DNA of 64,000 nucleotides from Solidesulfovibrio aerotolerans (GTDB taxonomy: Bacteria; Desulfobacterota; Desulfovibrionia; Desulfovibrionales; Desulfovibrionaceae). Shown piece after piece: positions 9,203-16,762 of the stretch. Under the pieces are notes generated by a model. That model did no database searches, was not told where the DNA came from, and worked only from the letters and a program-made list of their open reading frames with translations. The stretch's first letter is position 1; each line of letters starts with the position of its first letter. The stretch spans positions 1 to 64,000 of the forward strand of contig NZ_WVUD01000023.1 of assembly GCF_009856865.1 (NCBI RefSeq), written 5' to 3'. Made by a program: the position numbers and the translations under genes.

Positions 9203-12200
9203 CTAGGCCTTGCGCACGTTGACCATAAAGGCCTTGGTCTCGGGGATGCCCGTATTGGGGTCGCCCACCGAAGGACACAGGATATTGGCCGAATCGCCGC
9301 CATTGACCGGCCAGGTCCAGCCAAAGTGCCAGGGGATGCCCACCTGGTGGATGGTCTGGCCCAGCACGGTAAAGGGCTGGATGCGCTCGGTGACAATGGC
9401 CTTGGCCCACAGCGAACCACGGGTGCTTTCGAGGATGACCTTCTCGCCGTTTTTAATGCCGCGCATGGTGGCCAGTTCCGGGCTCATCTCGCAAAACATC
9501 TGCGGTTCGGCTTCAAGGAGCCAGGGAGAGTTGCGCGTCATGACGCCGGTCTGCCAGTGCTCGGTCACCCGATAGGTGGAGCAGACAAACGGGTACCGGG
9601 GATCGCAGGAGGCATGGATATCCGCCGGGCCGGTGAACTTGAGCGCCGTGGGATTGTGCAATTGCTTGGAGAACGGGTTCTCGGCAATGGGACATTCCAG
9701 CGGCTCGTAGTGCTCGGGCAAGGGACCATCGTTGCGGCCCGGGCCAAAGATCTGGCCCATGCCGTCGGTGGTCATGATAAACGGGAACTTGCCCTTTTCG
9801 ACATCGGCCATGGGCGGCCAGGGACCGTCAGGCACATCGCCTTCCCATTTGCCGTTGACCCAGGCAATGACCGGTTTGTCCGGCTGGTAGGGCTTGCCCT
9901 GGGGATCGACCGAGGCGCGGTTGTAGATGATGCGGCGGTTGACCGGCCAGGCCCAGGACCAGGCCGGGAACAGCCCGATCTTGGCCTGCATGGCGGTTTG
10001 GGACTTGTCGCGACGGGCCGCCATGTTCTTGTCGGTGTAGGAACCGCAATAGACCCAGGTGCCGGAGCAGGTGGAGCCGTCGTTTTGCAGCAGGGCAAAG
10101 CCCGGTACCGGATCGCCGGGTTTAAAGGTCTTGTCCGCATCGCCGACCTTGAGCGTCTTTTCCGTGAGGAAATAGCCGTTGATGCGCTTGGCGACCTTGT
10201 GGGGATCGAAGGCGTGGTTGGTGGCTACATCCCAATTGAGGTTTTTGATGGGATCGGGATAGGCCCCGCCTTCTTTGGCGTAGAGCTCGCGGATCTTTTC
10301 AAACAACTCATAGATGATGTCGCCATCGGGCTTGGAGTCGCCGGACGGCGGCTGGGCCACATTGCGCCACTGCATCCAACGGCCGGAGTTGGAGATGGAG
10401 CCTTCCTTTTCAAAGGACACGGCGCACGGCAGATAAAAGACCTCGGTCTTGACCTTTTTGGGGTCCATGCCCGGACCTTTCCAGAACGAGCCGGTTTCGG
10501 TCTCGAACATGTTGACCGTGACCATCCAGTCAAGCTTGGTCATGGCCTCGCGGGTCTTATTGGAGTTGGCGGTGCTGGCGGCCGGGTTCTGGCCCCAGGC
10601 AAAAAAGCCCTTGAACGCGCCGCCGAGCATGGCATCAAACAGCGACAGCCAGGAGTAGTCCTTGCCGGGCTCAAGCTTGGGCAGATAGGAATAGCCGGTT
10701 TCGAGATCCTGGTTGGGATACATGGATTTCAGGAAACTGGCCAAGTACTTCGGCCGGTTGCCCCACCAGTTGGCGCTTTGCGGCTCCTTGGTGACCGGCG
10801 TATTTTTCTCGTTAAATTCCACCAGCGTCTGCATGGCCGCCGTGGGGGTCGGGATGTAGCCGGGCAGGATGTGGTAGAGCAGGCCCTGGTCGGTGGAGCC
10901 CTGGACGTTGGCTTCGCCGCGCAGAGCGTTGATGCCGCCGCCGGCCACACCCATGTTGCCGAGAAGCAACTGGATGATGGTCATGGCCCGGATGTTTTGC
11001 ACGCCCACGGTGTGCTGGGTCTGGCCCATGGCGTAAAGCATGGTGCCGGACTTTTCCGGTTTGCCCGTGGCGGCGTAGGTCTGGTAGACACGCTGCAGAT
11101 CGGCCACCGGCGTGCCGGTAATGGCCGAAACCGACTTCATGTCATAGCGGTCGTAGTGCGTCTTCATGATCTGATAAACGCAACGGGGATTATTGAGCGT
11201 CGGGTCTTTCTTGATGCGGCCCTGATCATCCTTGGCAAAACTCCAGGCAGACTTGTCGTAGGCGCGCTTTTCAGCGTCAAACCCGCTAAAAAGGCCGTCC
11301 TTGAAGTCGTACTTGTCGCTGAGGATAAACGAGGCATTGGTGTAATTGACGACGTAATCTTTAAAGATAAGGTTGTTGGCCAGGATGTAGCGGATCAGTC
11401 CCCCGAAAAACGGGATGTCCGAACCGGAACGCAACCGGGCAAACACGTCGGCATGCTGGGAAGTGCGGGTGTAGCGCGGATCCACGTGGATCATGGTCGC
11501 GCCCTTGTCCTTGGCCCGAAGCACCCACTTAAACGAGATGGGATGGTTCTCGGCGGCGTTGCTGCCGATAATGAAAATGCAATCTGAGTTGACGATGTCG
11601 ATCCAGTGGTTCGTCATCGCCCCGCGTCCGAACGACTCTGCCAGAGCCGCTACAGTTGCGCTGTGTCAGATACGGGCCTGATGCTCGATGTAGTTTAGCC
11701 CCATGGCTCGAAGCATGGCCTGATAGATCCAGCATTCCTCGTTGTCCATGGCGGCGGAACCGACCGAGGCGATGCCCTCGCAGCGGTTGACCACCCGGCC
11801 CTTGGCGTCCTTGGTCACGAAGCTGCCGTCACGGGATTCCTTGACCTTGCGGGCAATGCGGTCGAGCGCCCAGTCCCAGGATTTTTCTTCCCAGTTCTCG
11901 CTGTACGGGGCGCGGTAGAGCACCTTTAAGATGCGACGATCATTTTTGCCGAGCTGATAGTGGGACGCGCCCTTGGGGCACAGGGCACCCTCGTTGATCG
12001 GATGGTCAGGATCGCCCTCGATATTGACCACTTTGCCCTTGCCGTCCTTGTCCGTGCTGGCGATCAGCCCGCAGCCCACCGAACAGTAGCAGCACACCGA
12101 CGTGGTCTGCTTGGTGAACTTGAGCTTGGCCGCCTGACCTTCAGCCCGGGCCGGCGTCAAATCGAAACCGAGTCCGCCAAAAGCGGTCACGGCCGTCGTC

Positions 12201-12241
12201 GCGCCAGCGATTTTCAGGAACTCTCTGCGGTTCCATTCCAT
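9203..12241 (-). CDS. fdhA: formate dehydrogenase alpha subunit, selenocysteine-containing, Tat-exported
   Basis: A catalytic Mo/W-bis-pterin subunit oxidising formate to CO2 in the periplasm, 1012 residues including selenocysteine. It begins with a Tat signal (NRREFLK at residues 4-10). The proximal [4Fe-4S] ligands are Cys50, Cys53, Cys57 and Cys88. The frame is split by TGA at 11666-11668. The flanks read HQARI-TGA-HSATVAALAESFGRGAM, exactly the context of the active-site Sec in FDH, so this is Sec192 and not a frameshift. The region after it continues TNHWIDIVNSDCIFIIGSNAAE. The start at 12241 gives the Tat motif; an upstream in-frame ATG at 12274 would bury it. FdhB follows 14 bases on. 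Confidence 0.96.
11666..11668 (-). other. in-frame UGA recoded as selenocysteine (FdhA Sec192)
   Basis: The codon lies between HQARI and HSATVAAL, the conserved active-site context of formate dehydrogenases. A bacterial SECIS should occupy about 11625-11665 on the transcript. In that stretch I can fold GGCUCU with AGAGUC around a 3-nt loop, but I do not see a textbook bulged-U SECIS by eye. SelA, SelB, SelC and SelD genes are not in this window and must be elsewhere. Confidence 0.93.
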
Positions 12242-12316
12242 GATCCGTCTCCTTGCCGCTAGGCGTTCAATCACAATCCCGCCGCCAGACTTGCGGCGTC
12301 GGGTTTTTCCCGAACC

Positions 12317-12342
12317 AACTTATGCTAAAATTAGCATAAGTT
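12317..12342. promoter_or_regulatory. 12-bp perfect palindrome upstream of fdhA (candidate operator)
   Basis: AACTTATGCTAA (12317-12328) and TTAGCATAAGTT (12331-12342) are exact reverse complements separated by AA. It sits 76-101 bases upstream of the fdhA start in an AT-rich island within GC-rich DNA. It does not match the FNR consensus TTGAT-N4-ATCAA. It is a strong candidate binding site for a dimeric regulator, perhaps controlling fdhA in response to formate, molybdenum or tungsten; the regulator is unknown. Confidence 0.7.
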
Positions 12343-12379
12343 AAAAATAACATATAGTTCCGTGCAAAGACTCACTTAT

Positions 12380-12408
12380 CTTCTAAAAAGCGGGCGGCAC
12401 GGGGTCAA
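12380..12408 (-). promoter_or_regulatory. candidate sigma70 promoter for fdhAB
   Basis: On the minus strand TTGACC (12403-12408) is followed after 17 bases by TAGAAG (12380-12385). Transcription would start near 12373, so the palindrome at 12317-12342 would lie in the early transcribed region, a position fitting a roadblock or operator. This would give fdhAB its own promoter within the larger locus. Confidence 0.35.
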
Positions 12409-12419
12409 AGAAAAACGTA

Positions 12420-13280
12420 TTAGTTAAGATCTGGCACTAGCGAGGAGATATTGGCGAGTAAAATTGCGAGGATATCATCGTCACGATGATTGTAGCGGAA
12501 CTCCAGCTCTTTGAGATAGAGCGGAAATTTATGCGCCGTGACCCCGTGGAACCGCACCAGCCGTTCCCGGGCGTAGGGCCAAAAGCCGGTCTGGCGGGGA
12601 TCGACCGCCGGGGCGCGGCCGGAAATTTCAACCAGATGCCGGGTCAGCAGGTCCGAGCCGCAGGCGACCAGGGCGTCGTAGCGCAAATAGCGATCCGAAT
12701 AGACAATGGCCCCCAGGCGCGACAGGGGCAGGGAGAAGTTGCGGTTGAAATGGAGCAGATCCTGCGGCGTCAGGCTTGGCAGATAGTCGACAAACACCAG
12801 GTCGCCGCGCTCCAGGATGCCGAAAACGGGCACAGTGGCCAGGGGTTCGTCAGGAGCGTTCGGACGCAGGGCCCGGGCGGCCGAGCCGAGCTGCGCCCCG
12901 AGCGGGCTTTTGAGAATGGCCACGCCGTCGAGGCTGGCGGCCAGGATGGACAGGCGCACCACGGTGGCGGCCTTGTAGGCGGTGTTATAGGCCAGGCCCA
13001 GGGCAGCGGCCATGGCATGGGCGGTTGCATCGACGGCGAAAAGGGCCAGCAGGCGCAGCCACTGGCGCGGGGTGAGGCCGGCCAGGCCGGCAAAGCGGCC
13101 GGACAGGGCGTGGAAGGTGTAGCGGCAGCCGGCGCAGCGCACCCGGCCTTCGGCCAGGGCGTACGCCCTGCCCCCGCCGCACCGGGGGCACACGGGCTGA
13201 CCGCTCGGCCAGCACTGCCGTTCCAGGAACTTGCGCGCACGCTCTTCCGTGCGGACGTGGCGCGTCAGATCAAGGACCAT
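12420..13280 (-). CDS. ISXO2/IS1595-type transposase-like Zn-ribbon protein, probably domesticated
   Basis: A 286-residue protein beginning MVLDLTRHVRTEERARKFLE. A zinc ribbon has Cys31/Cys34 (CPRCGGG) and Cys49/Cys52 (CAGC). The remainder follows the IS1595/ISXO2 transposase layout: FGILERGDLVFVDYLPS, IVYSDRYLRYDAL with Asp196, and the C-terminal signature FPLYLKELEFRYNHR. The conserved HTN-x-x-E before the FW pair reads DPRQTGFW, so the last catalytic acid is missing. It starts 13 bases after moaA, runs in the operon direction and shows no flanking terminal repeats. It therefore looks like a co-opted, probably DNA-binding, operon member rather than a mobile element. There is no clear Shine-Dalgarno sequence. 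Confidence 0.75.
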   Translation of the reverse strand: MVLDLTRHVRTEERARKFLERQCWPSGQPVCPRCGGGRAYALAEGRVRCAGCRYTFHALSGRFAGLAGLTPRQWLRLLALFAVDATAHAMAAALGLAYNTAYKAATVVRLSILAASLDGVAILKSPLGAQLGSAARALRPNAPDEPLATVPVFGILERGDLVFVDYLPSLTPQDLLHFNRNFSLPLSRLGAIVYSDRYLRYDALVACGSDLLTRHLVEISGRAPAVDPRQTGFWPYARERLVRFHGVTAHKFPLYLKELEFRYNHRDDDILAILLANISSLVPDLN

Positions 13281-13293
13281 GGGAGCGGCACGG

Positions 13294-14298
13294 CTAGCCG
13301 CCAATAGCCGACATGTCCCGGGATTTGGACGTGCCCCCGGGATTGAGCACTTCATAGCCCAGCGGTTTGGTGCGCAGGGCCATGGTGATGATCTGGCGGA
13401 CTTTTTCCAGCCCCAGCCCGGGATTGCGCAGGATCGGGCGCAGCCGGTATTCGCGGTCGGAAAAAAGGCAGGTGCGCAACTTGCCGTCAGCGGTGATGCG
13501 CAGGCGGTTGCAGGAGTCGCAGAAGTGTTCACTCAAAGGCGAAATGACGCCGAAGCGGCCGGCCCCGCCCTCGATGCGATGCATGCGGGCCGGACCGCCG
13601 GCGGCCCGGTCGTGGTCGTCGGGCACAAGGGTGGCGAACCGCGAGGCCAGGGCGAGGACATCGCGGGCCGAAATGTAGTTTTCCGGCCGCCAGAGGTTGC
13701 CGTCACCCATGGGCATAAATTCGATGAAACGGACATCGATGGGTGCTGCCTGGGCCAGGGCCACGAAGTCCCCGATCTCTTCGGAATTGATGCCGCGCAG
13801 GGCCACGGCGTTGAGCTTCACCCGCAGCCCGGCTTTTAGACATTCGTCCAAGGCCCGGCGCACATTGTCCAGGCGGTCGAGACCGGTGATGCTGGTAAAT
13901 TTCTCCCGGTCCAGGCTGTCTAAGGAAATATTGACGGCGGTGACGCCCAGGGCGGCCAGGGCGGCCGGCTTTCCCTCCAGCAGGGTGGCGTTGGTGGTGA
14001 TGCGCAGATCCACCTGGGGAAAACGGGTGCGGATGGATGCAACGAACGTCATAAAGTCGCGCCGGGCAAAGGGCTCGCCACCGGTGAGGCGGACCTTGGA
14101 GATGCCCATATCGCAGGCCAGACCGACCAGATCGAGCAGTTCCTCGTAGCGCAGGATGCGCTCGTGGGGGATAAACGTGATGCTGTCCCTGGGACGGCAG
14201 TACAGGCAGGAGAGGTTGCAGCGGTCGGTGACGGAAAGGCGCAGGTAGCTCACCTCGCGACCCCGTCCGTCGCGCAATACGGCGGCATTGCCGGTCAT
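13294..14298 (-). CDS. moaA: GTP 3',8-cyclase (molybdenum cofactor biosynthesis)
   Basis: A radical-SAM enzyme making the first pterin intermediate of molybdopterin from GTP. The SAM cluster ligands are Cys27, Cys31 and Cys34 (CNLSCLYC). A C-terminal cluster motif, CDSCNRLRITADGKLRTC, binds the second [4Fe-4S]. The protein ends in the conserved Gly-Gly tail (MSAIGG), which MoaA needs for activity. At 334 residues it is full length. Its ATG overlaps the mobA stop codon (ATGA), so translation is probably coupled. In this operon it supplies cofactor to FdhA. Confidence 0.97.
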   Translation of the reverse strand: MTGNAAVLRDGRGREVSYLRLSVTDRCNLSCLYCRPRDSITFIPHERILRYEELLDLVGLACDMGISKVRLTGGEPFARRDFMTFVASIRTRFPQVDLRITTNATLLEGKPAALAALGVTAVNISLDSLDREKFTSITGLDRLDNVRRALDECLKAGLRVKLNAVALRGINSEEIGDFVALAQAAPIDVRFIEFMPMGDGNLWRPENYISARDVLALASRFATLVPDDHDRAAGGPARMHRIEGGAGRFGVISPLSEHFCDSCNRLRITADGKLRTCLFSDREYRLRPILRNPGLGLEKVRQIITMALRTKPLGYEVLNPGGTSKSRDMSAIGG

Positions 14299-14906
14299 AT
14301 CCCCTCCTCCATGCCTCGGGCCCGGATGAGGTCCGGCGGCGAATTGACGTTAAAAAAGGCGCGCGCGACGGCCGGGTCCGCCCGGCTGTAGTCCACATGG
14401 CAGCGCATTTCCTCGGGGAAAATGGCCGAGAGCCGGCGCTGCCCCTGGGCCAGATTGCGCTGGAGCACAGGGATTCCTTCGGGGTCATAGATGGCCACCA
14501 GGGATTCGACGTAACCCGACTCGATAATGCGGTAGGTGGTCATCAAGGCCTCTGGCGGGCGCGTCTGCCAGGCCGTGATCAAACGCTTCAAAACAGCCTC
14601 TTCCAAAAACGGCAGATCACACGAGACGATCAGGCACGGCCGGCCGGTGGCGGCAAGGACTGTCAACACCCCGCCGGCCGGTCCGTTCCCGGGTGTTGCG
14701 TCAGGCAACCAGGGCAGGCAGAGGTCAAAAGGCAACGGATCGCGCCCGGACACCAGCACCTCGCCGGTGACGGCGGCCAGGGTGTCGGCCACCCGGCAAA
14801 AGAGCGGCTGGCCGAAAAAAGTCAGCCAGGCCTTGTCCCGGCCCATGCGACTGCTTTTGCCGCCGGCCAGGATGACGCCCAGGGGCGTTGCCCCGGCCGG
14901 GGTCAC
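14295..14906 (-). CDS. mobA: molybdenum cofactor guanylyltransferase
   Basis: A 203-residue nucleotidyltransferase that adds GMP to Mo-molybdopterin, giving the MGD dinucleotide used by FdhA. The N-terminal loop LGVILAGGKSSRMGRDKA is diagnostic. NGPAGGVLTVL and LIVSCDLPFLEE are the usual further motifs. The start is read as GTG at 14906, overlapping the fdhD stop (GTGA). The 3' end overlaps moaA as ATGA. The C-terminus contains FFNVNSPPDL, typical for MobA. Confidence 0.93.
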   Translation of the reverse strand: MTPAGATPLGVILAGGKSSRMGRDKAWLTFFGQPLFCRVADTLAAVTGEVLVSGRDPLPFDLCLPWLPDATPGNGPAGGVLTVLAATGRPCLIVSCDLPFLEEAVLKRLITAWQTRPPEALMTTYRIIESGYVESLVAIYDPEGIPVLQRNLAQGQRRLSAIFPEEMRCHVDYSRADPAVARAFFNVNSPPDLIRARGMEEGI

Positions 14907-15616
14907 AAGCCGACCCTGCCGCTGGGATCGGTGAAAATGGTAAAGCGTTCCTCGGCGTCGCGGGCAAACCCCACCAGGGTGGCCCCGGCGTCCTGGGCGG
15001 CGGCCAGGGCCGCGCCGGTCACGGCCGAGCGGCTCACCACCATGCGGATGCCGGCCCGCAGTGCCTTGTGCATCATGCTGGCTGTCACCCGACAGGACAG
15101 GAAAAGGACCAGTTCCGGCAGGCAGAGGTCCAACCGCACGCCAAAGCCGGCCAGCCGGTCCAGACAGTTGTGGCGGCCGATGTCCTCGGCCCGCACGACA
15201 AATTCGCCGGTGGTGGTGTCGTACAGGGCCGCCCGGTGAAAGCAGCCCGTGCCGTCCCACAGCCCGGGTTCGGCAATAAAGCGGCGCACCAGCCCGAGCA
15301 GTGCCGCCGCCGGCAGGCTGCCCGGCAAGGCCGGCCGGGGGCCAGGACGCGGGTCCGGCCGGGCTTCCAGGACAAAAGCCAGCCCCTCGGCCGCGGTCAC
15401 GACCGGGATCGTCCCCGGGGCCAGCAGGTCCAGGGCGGCATGGCCCAGGGCCAACACCTCCGGGTCGATGGGCGCGGCATAGAGCGTGCGGCGGCCATGG
15501 CCGGCAACCTCAAGGGTCACCCGGATTTCCGTGGCCACATCGTCGGTGATGTCGGCCATACGGCCGTCGCGGTAGCGGCGGCAGGCGACGGACCGGGTCA
15601 GGGGCGCGAGTTCCAT
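14903..15616 (-). CDS. fdhD: FdhD-family formate dehydrogenase sulfurtransferase, lacking the CxxC motif
   Basis: A 237-residue accessory protein that in Escherichia coli moves sulfur from IscS to the FDH Mo cofactor. The family core is present: GLWDGTGCFHRAALYD and VVRAEDIGRHNCLDRLAG, then LSCRVTASMMHKALRAGI and VVSRSAVTGAAL. The usual CGxCG sulfur-carrying loop before the TG-x-H segment is absent; that place holds a Pro/Arg-rich stretch (RPDPRPGPRPALPG). Other cysteines occur at TGC, HNC, DLC and LSC. The gene starts inside the fdhE stop (TGATG) and overlaps mobA. The chemistry may differ from the E. coli protein. Confidence 0.88.
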   Translation of the reverse strand: MELAPLTRSVACRRYRDGRMADITDDVATEIRVTLEVAGHGRRTLYAAPIDPEVLALGHAALDLLAPGTIPVVTAAEGLAFVLEARPDPRPGPRPALPGSLPAAALLGLVRRFIAEPGLWDGTGCFHRAALYDTTTGEFVVRAEDIGRHNCLDRLAGFGVRLDLCLPELVLFLSCRVTASMMHKALRAGIRMVVSRSAVTGAALAAAQDAGATLVGFARDAEERFTIFTDPSGRVGL

Positions 15617-16500
15617 CAGAACCCCCAGGCAGACAGCACCGGGCGGTTAAACCCCTGGCCCCGGGCGGCCATGTCCAGGGTCAGCGATTCCAGATCGTCC
15701 AGGACGGGAACGCTCACCCGGTCAAACTCCCGGAAATCGGTGGTCTTGATGTAGCACTTGCATGTGAGGCAAACGTGCACGAAATAGCCCGGCTCCTCGG
15801 CAGCGGAAAACACTTCGAGCTTTTTAACGTCTTCCTCGCCGCAATACGGACACATGAGCCGCTTGGCCCGGTATTCCAACTGGCAAAATGAGCAGGTCAG
15901 GTGTCTGGCCCCTTCCTTGCCGACCAGCCGGGCCATGAGCGGCGGGCTGGCGCACACCGGACACTGGCCAAACACCCAGCTGCGATCTGCCGGGAAATGG
16001 GCGTAGACGGCCTCGCCCACGGCGGCCAGATGCGGGGCCAGGGCGGCCTGGACGAGAAAATTGAGCAATCGCGGCGCACTCGGCGTACGCTCGCCAAAGG
16101 TCGCGAAAAAAGCGTCGTCGCCAGCCAGATACTGCCGCACGGCCTTGTTCAGATCGAGGCTGCCGTCAAGGCGGGCCGCAGCAATGACGTCCATGGCCTC
16201 GACCAAATGGGCTTCGTTGGCCCGGACAAAGCCGGAAATTTCATCGAAAAGCGCTGTCAGGCGGGTCATCTCCACCGGAAAGGCGTCGCGGGCCAGCATG
16301 GGCGCGCCGCGCAGTGTGCGTTCGACTTCTTCGAGCATCCCGGGTTGGATTTCCACTTTTTCCGCTGCCCGGGCCACAAGCTGGGCTCTGGCCGTAGCAG
16401 CCACCAAGGCCAGCATGGAAGCCGGCAAAACGGTTTTTTGCGACAGGACGTCGAGTTTTTTCTCCAATTGCTTGGCGGCACAGGCGGCATCAAAGGGCAT
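15616..16500 (-). CDS. fdhE: formate dehydrogenase accessory protein
   Basis: A 294-residue cytoplasmic maturation factor, family FdhE. The C-terminal half carries four Cys pairs expected to bind iron or zinc: CPVC, CSFC, CPYC and CLTC (about residues 180-255). AAGGAGA stands 7 bases before the ATG. First gene of the fdh locus; its stop overlaps the fdhD start. A good sigma70-type promoter lies upstream at 16554-16582. Confidence 0.94.
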   Translation of the reverse strand: MPFDAACAAKQLEKKLDVLSQKTVLPASMLALVAATARAQLVARAAEKVEIQPGMLEEVERTLRGAPMLARDAFPVEMTRLTALFDEISGFVRANEAHLVEAMDVIAAARLDGSLDLNKAVRQYLAGDDAFFATFGERTPSAPRLLNFLVQAALAPHLAAVGEAVYAHFPADRSWVFGQCPVCASPPLMARLVGKEGARHLTCSFCQLEYRAKRLMCPYCGEEDVKKLEVFSAAEEPGYFVHVCLTCKCYIKTTDFREFDRVSVPVLDDLESLTLDMAARGQGFNRPVLSAWGF

Positions 16501-16523
16501 GGTGTCTCCTTAAAGGATCTCTC

Positions 16524-16541
16524 CGGCGCACGGTTGCGCCG
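16524..16541. repeat. 7-bp stem-loop in the fdhE leader
   Basis: CGGCGCA (16524-16530) pairs with TGCGCCG (16535-16541) around CGGT. It lies between the predicted promoter and the ribosome binding site of fdhE, so it would be in the leader RNA. It may be incidental in such GC-rich DNA. Confidence 0.4.
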
Positions 16542-16553
16542 AAGCCTTGTGGC

Positions 16554-16582
16554 ATTATGGTGACGCGAAGCGGGAATGGCAA
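16554..16582 (-). promoter_or_regulatory. candidate sigma70 promoter of the fdhE operon
   Basis: On the minus strand TTGCCA (16577-16582) and CATAAT (16554-16559) are separated by exactly 17 bases; each is five of six to consensus. Transcription would start near 16547, giving a leader of about 47 bases to the fdhE ATG at 16500. No other comparable match is seen in this divergent region. Confidence 0.5.
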
Positions 16583-16762
16583 GGGGAACGGTTGTCCCGT
16601 CGGGCTTGACGGCCGGTGCAATGCTCCGCACTCTTGCTCCTTGCCCGGGGTTGCGCCGGTACGGCCGGATGCCCGGCCCGGCTGCAACTGTCAAGGGCTT
16701 GGCCGGCGATACGGGCTGGGTTTCCCGCCTTCGCCACGATTGCAACGGGTTTGGAGCGCACC

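Noticed and set aside
9326-11587. 753-codon plus-strand open frame opposite fdhA
   Set aside because: It lies wholly antisense to fdhA and has the composition of a shadow frame, rich in Gly, Val, His and Asp without domains.
9203-12241. Two separate genes, or a frameshift, in fdhA
   Set aside because: The break is one in-frame TGA in the exact selenocysteine context HQARI-U-HSATVAAL, and the frame is unchanged on both sides.
12420-13280. Intact insertion sequence in the fdh locus
   Set aside because: No terminal inverted repeats or target duplications are seen, the catalytic acid is missing and the gene is spaced like an operon member.
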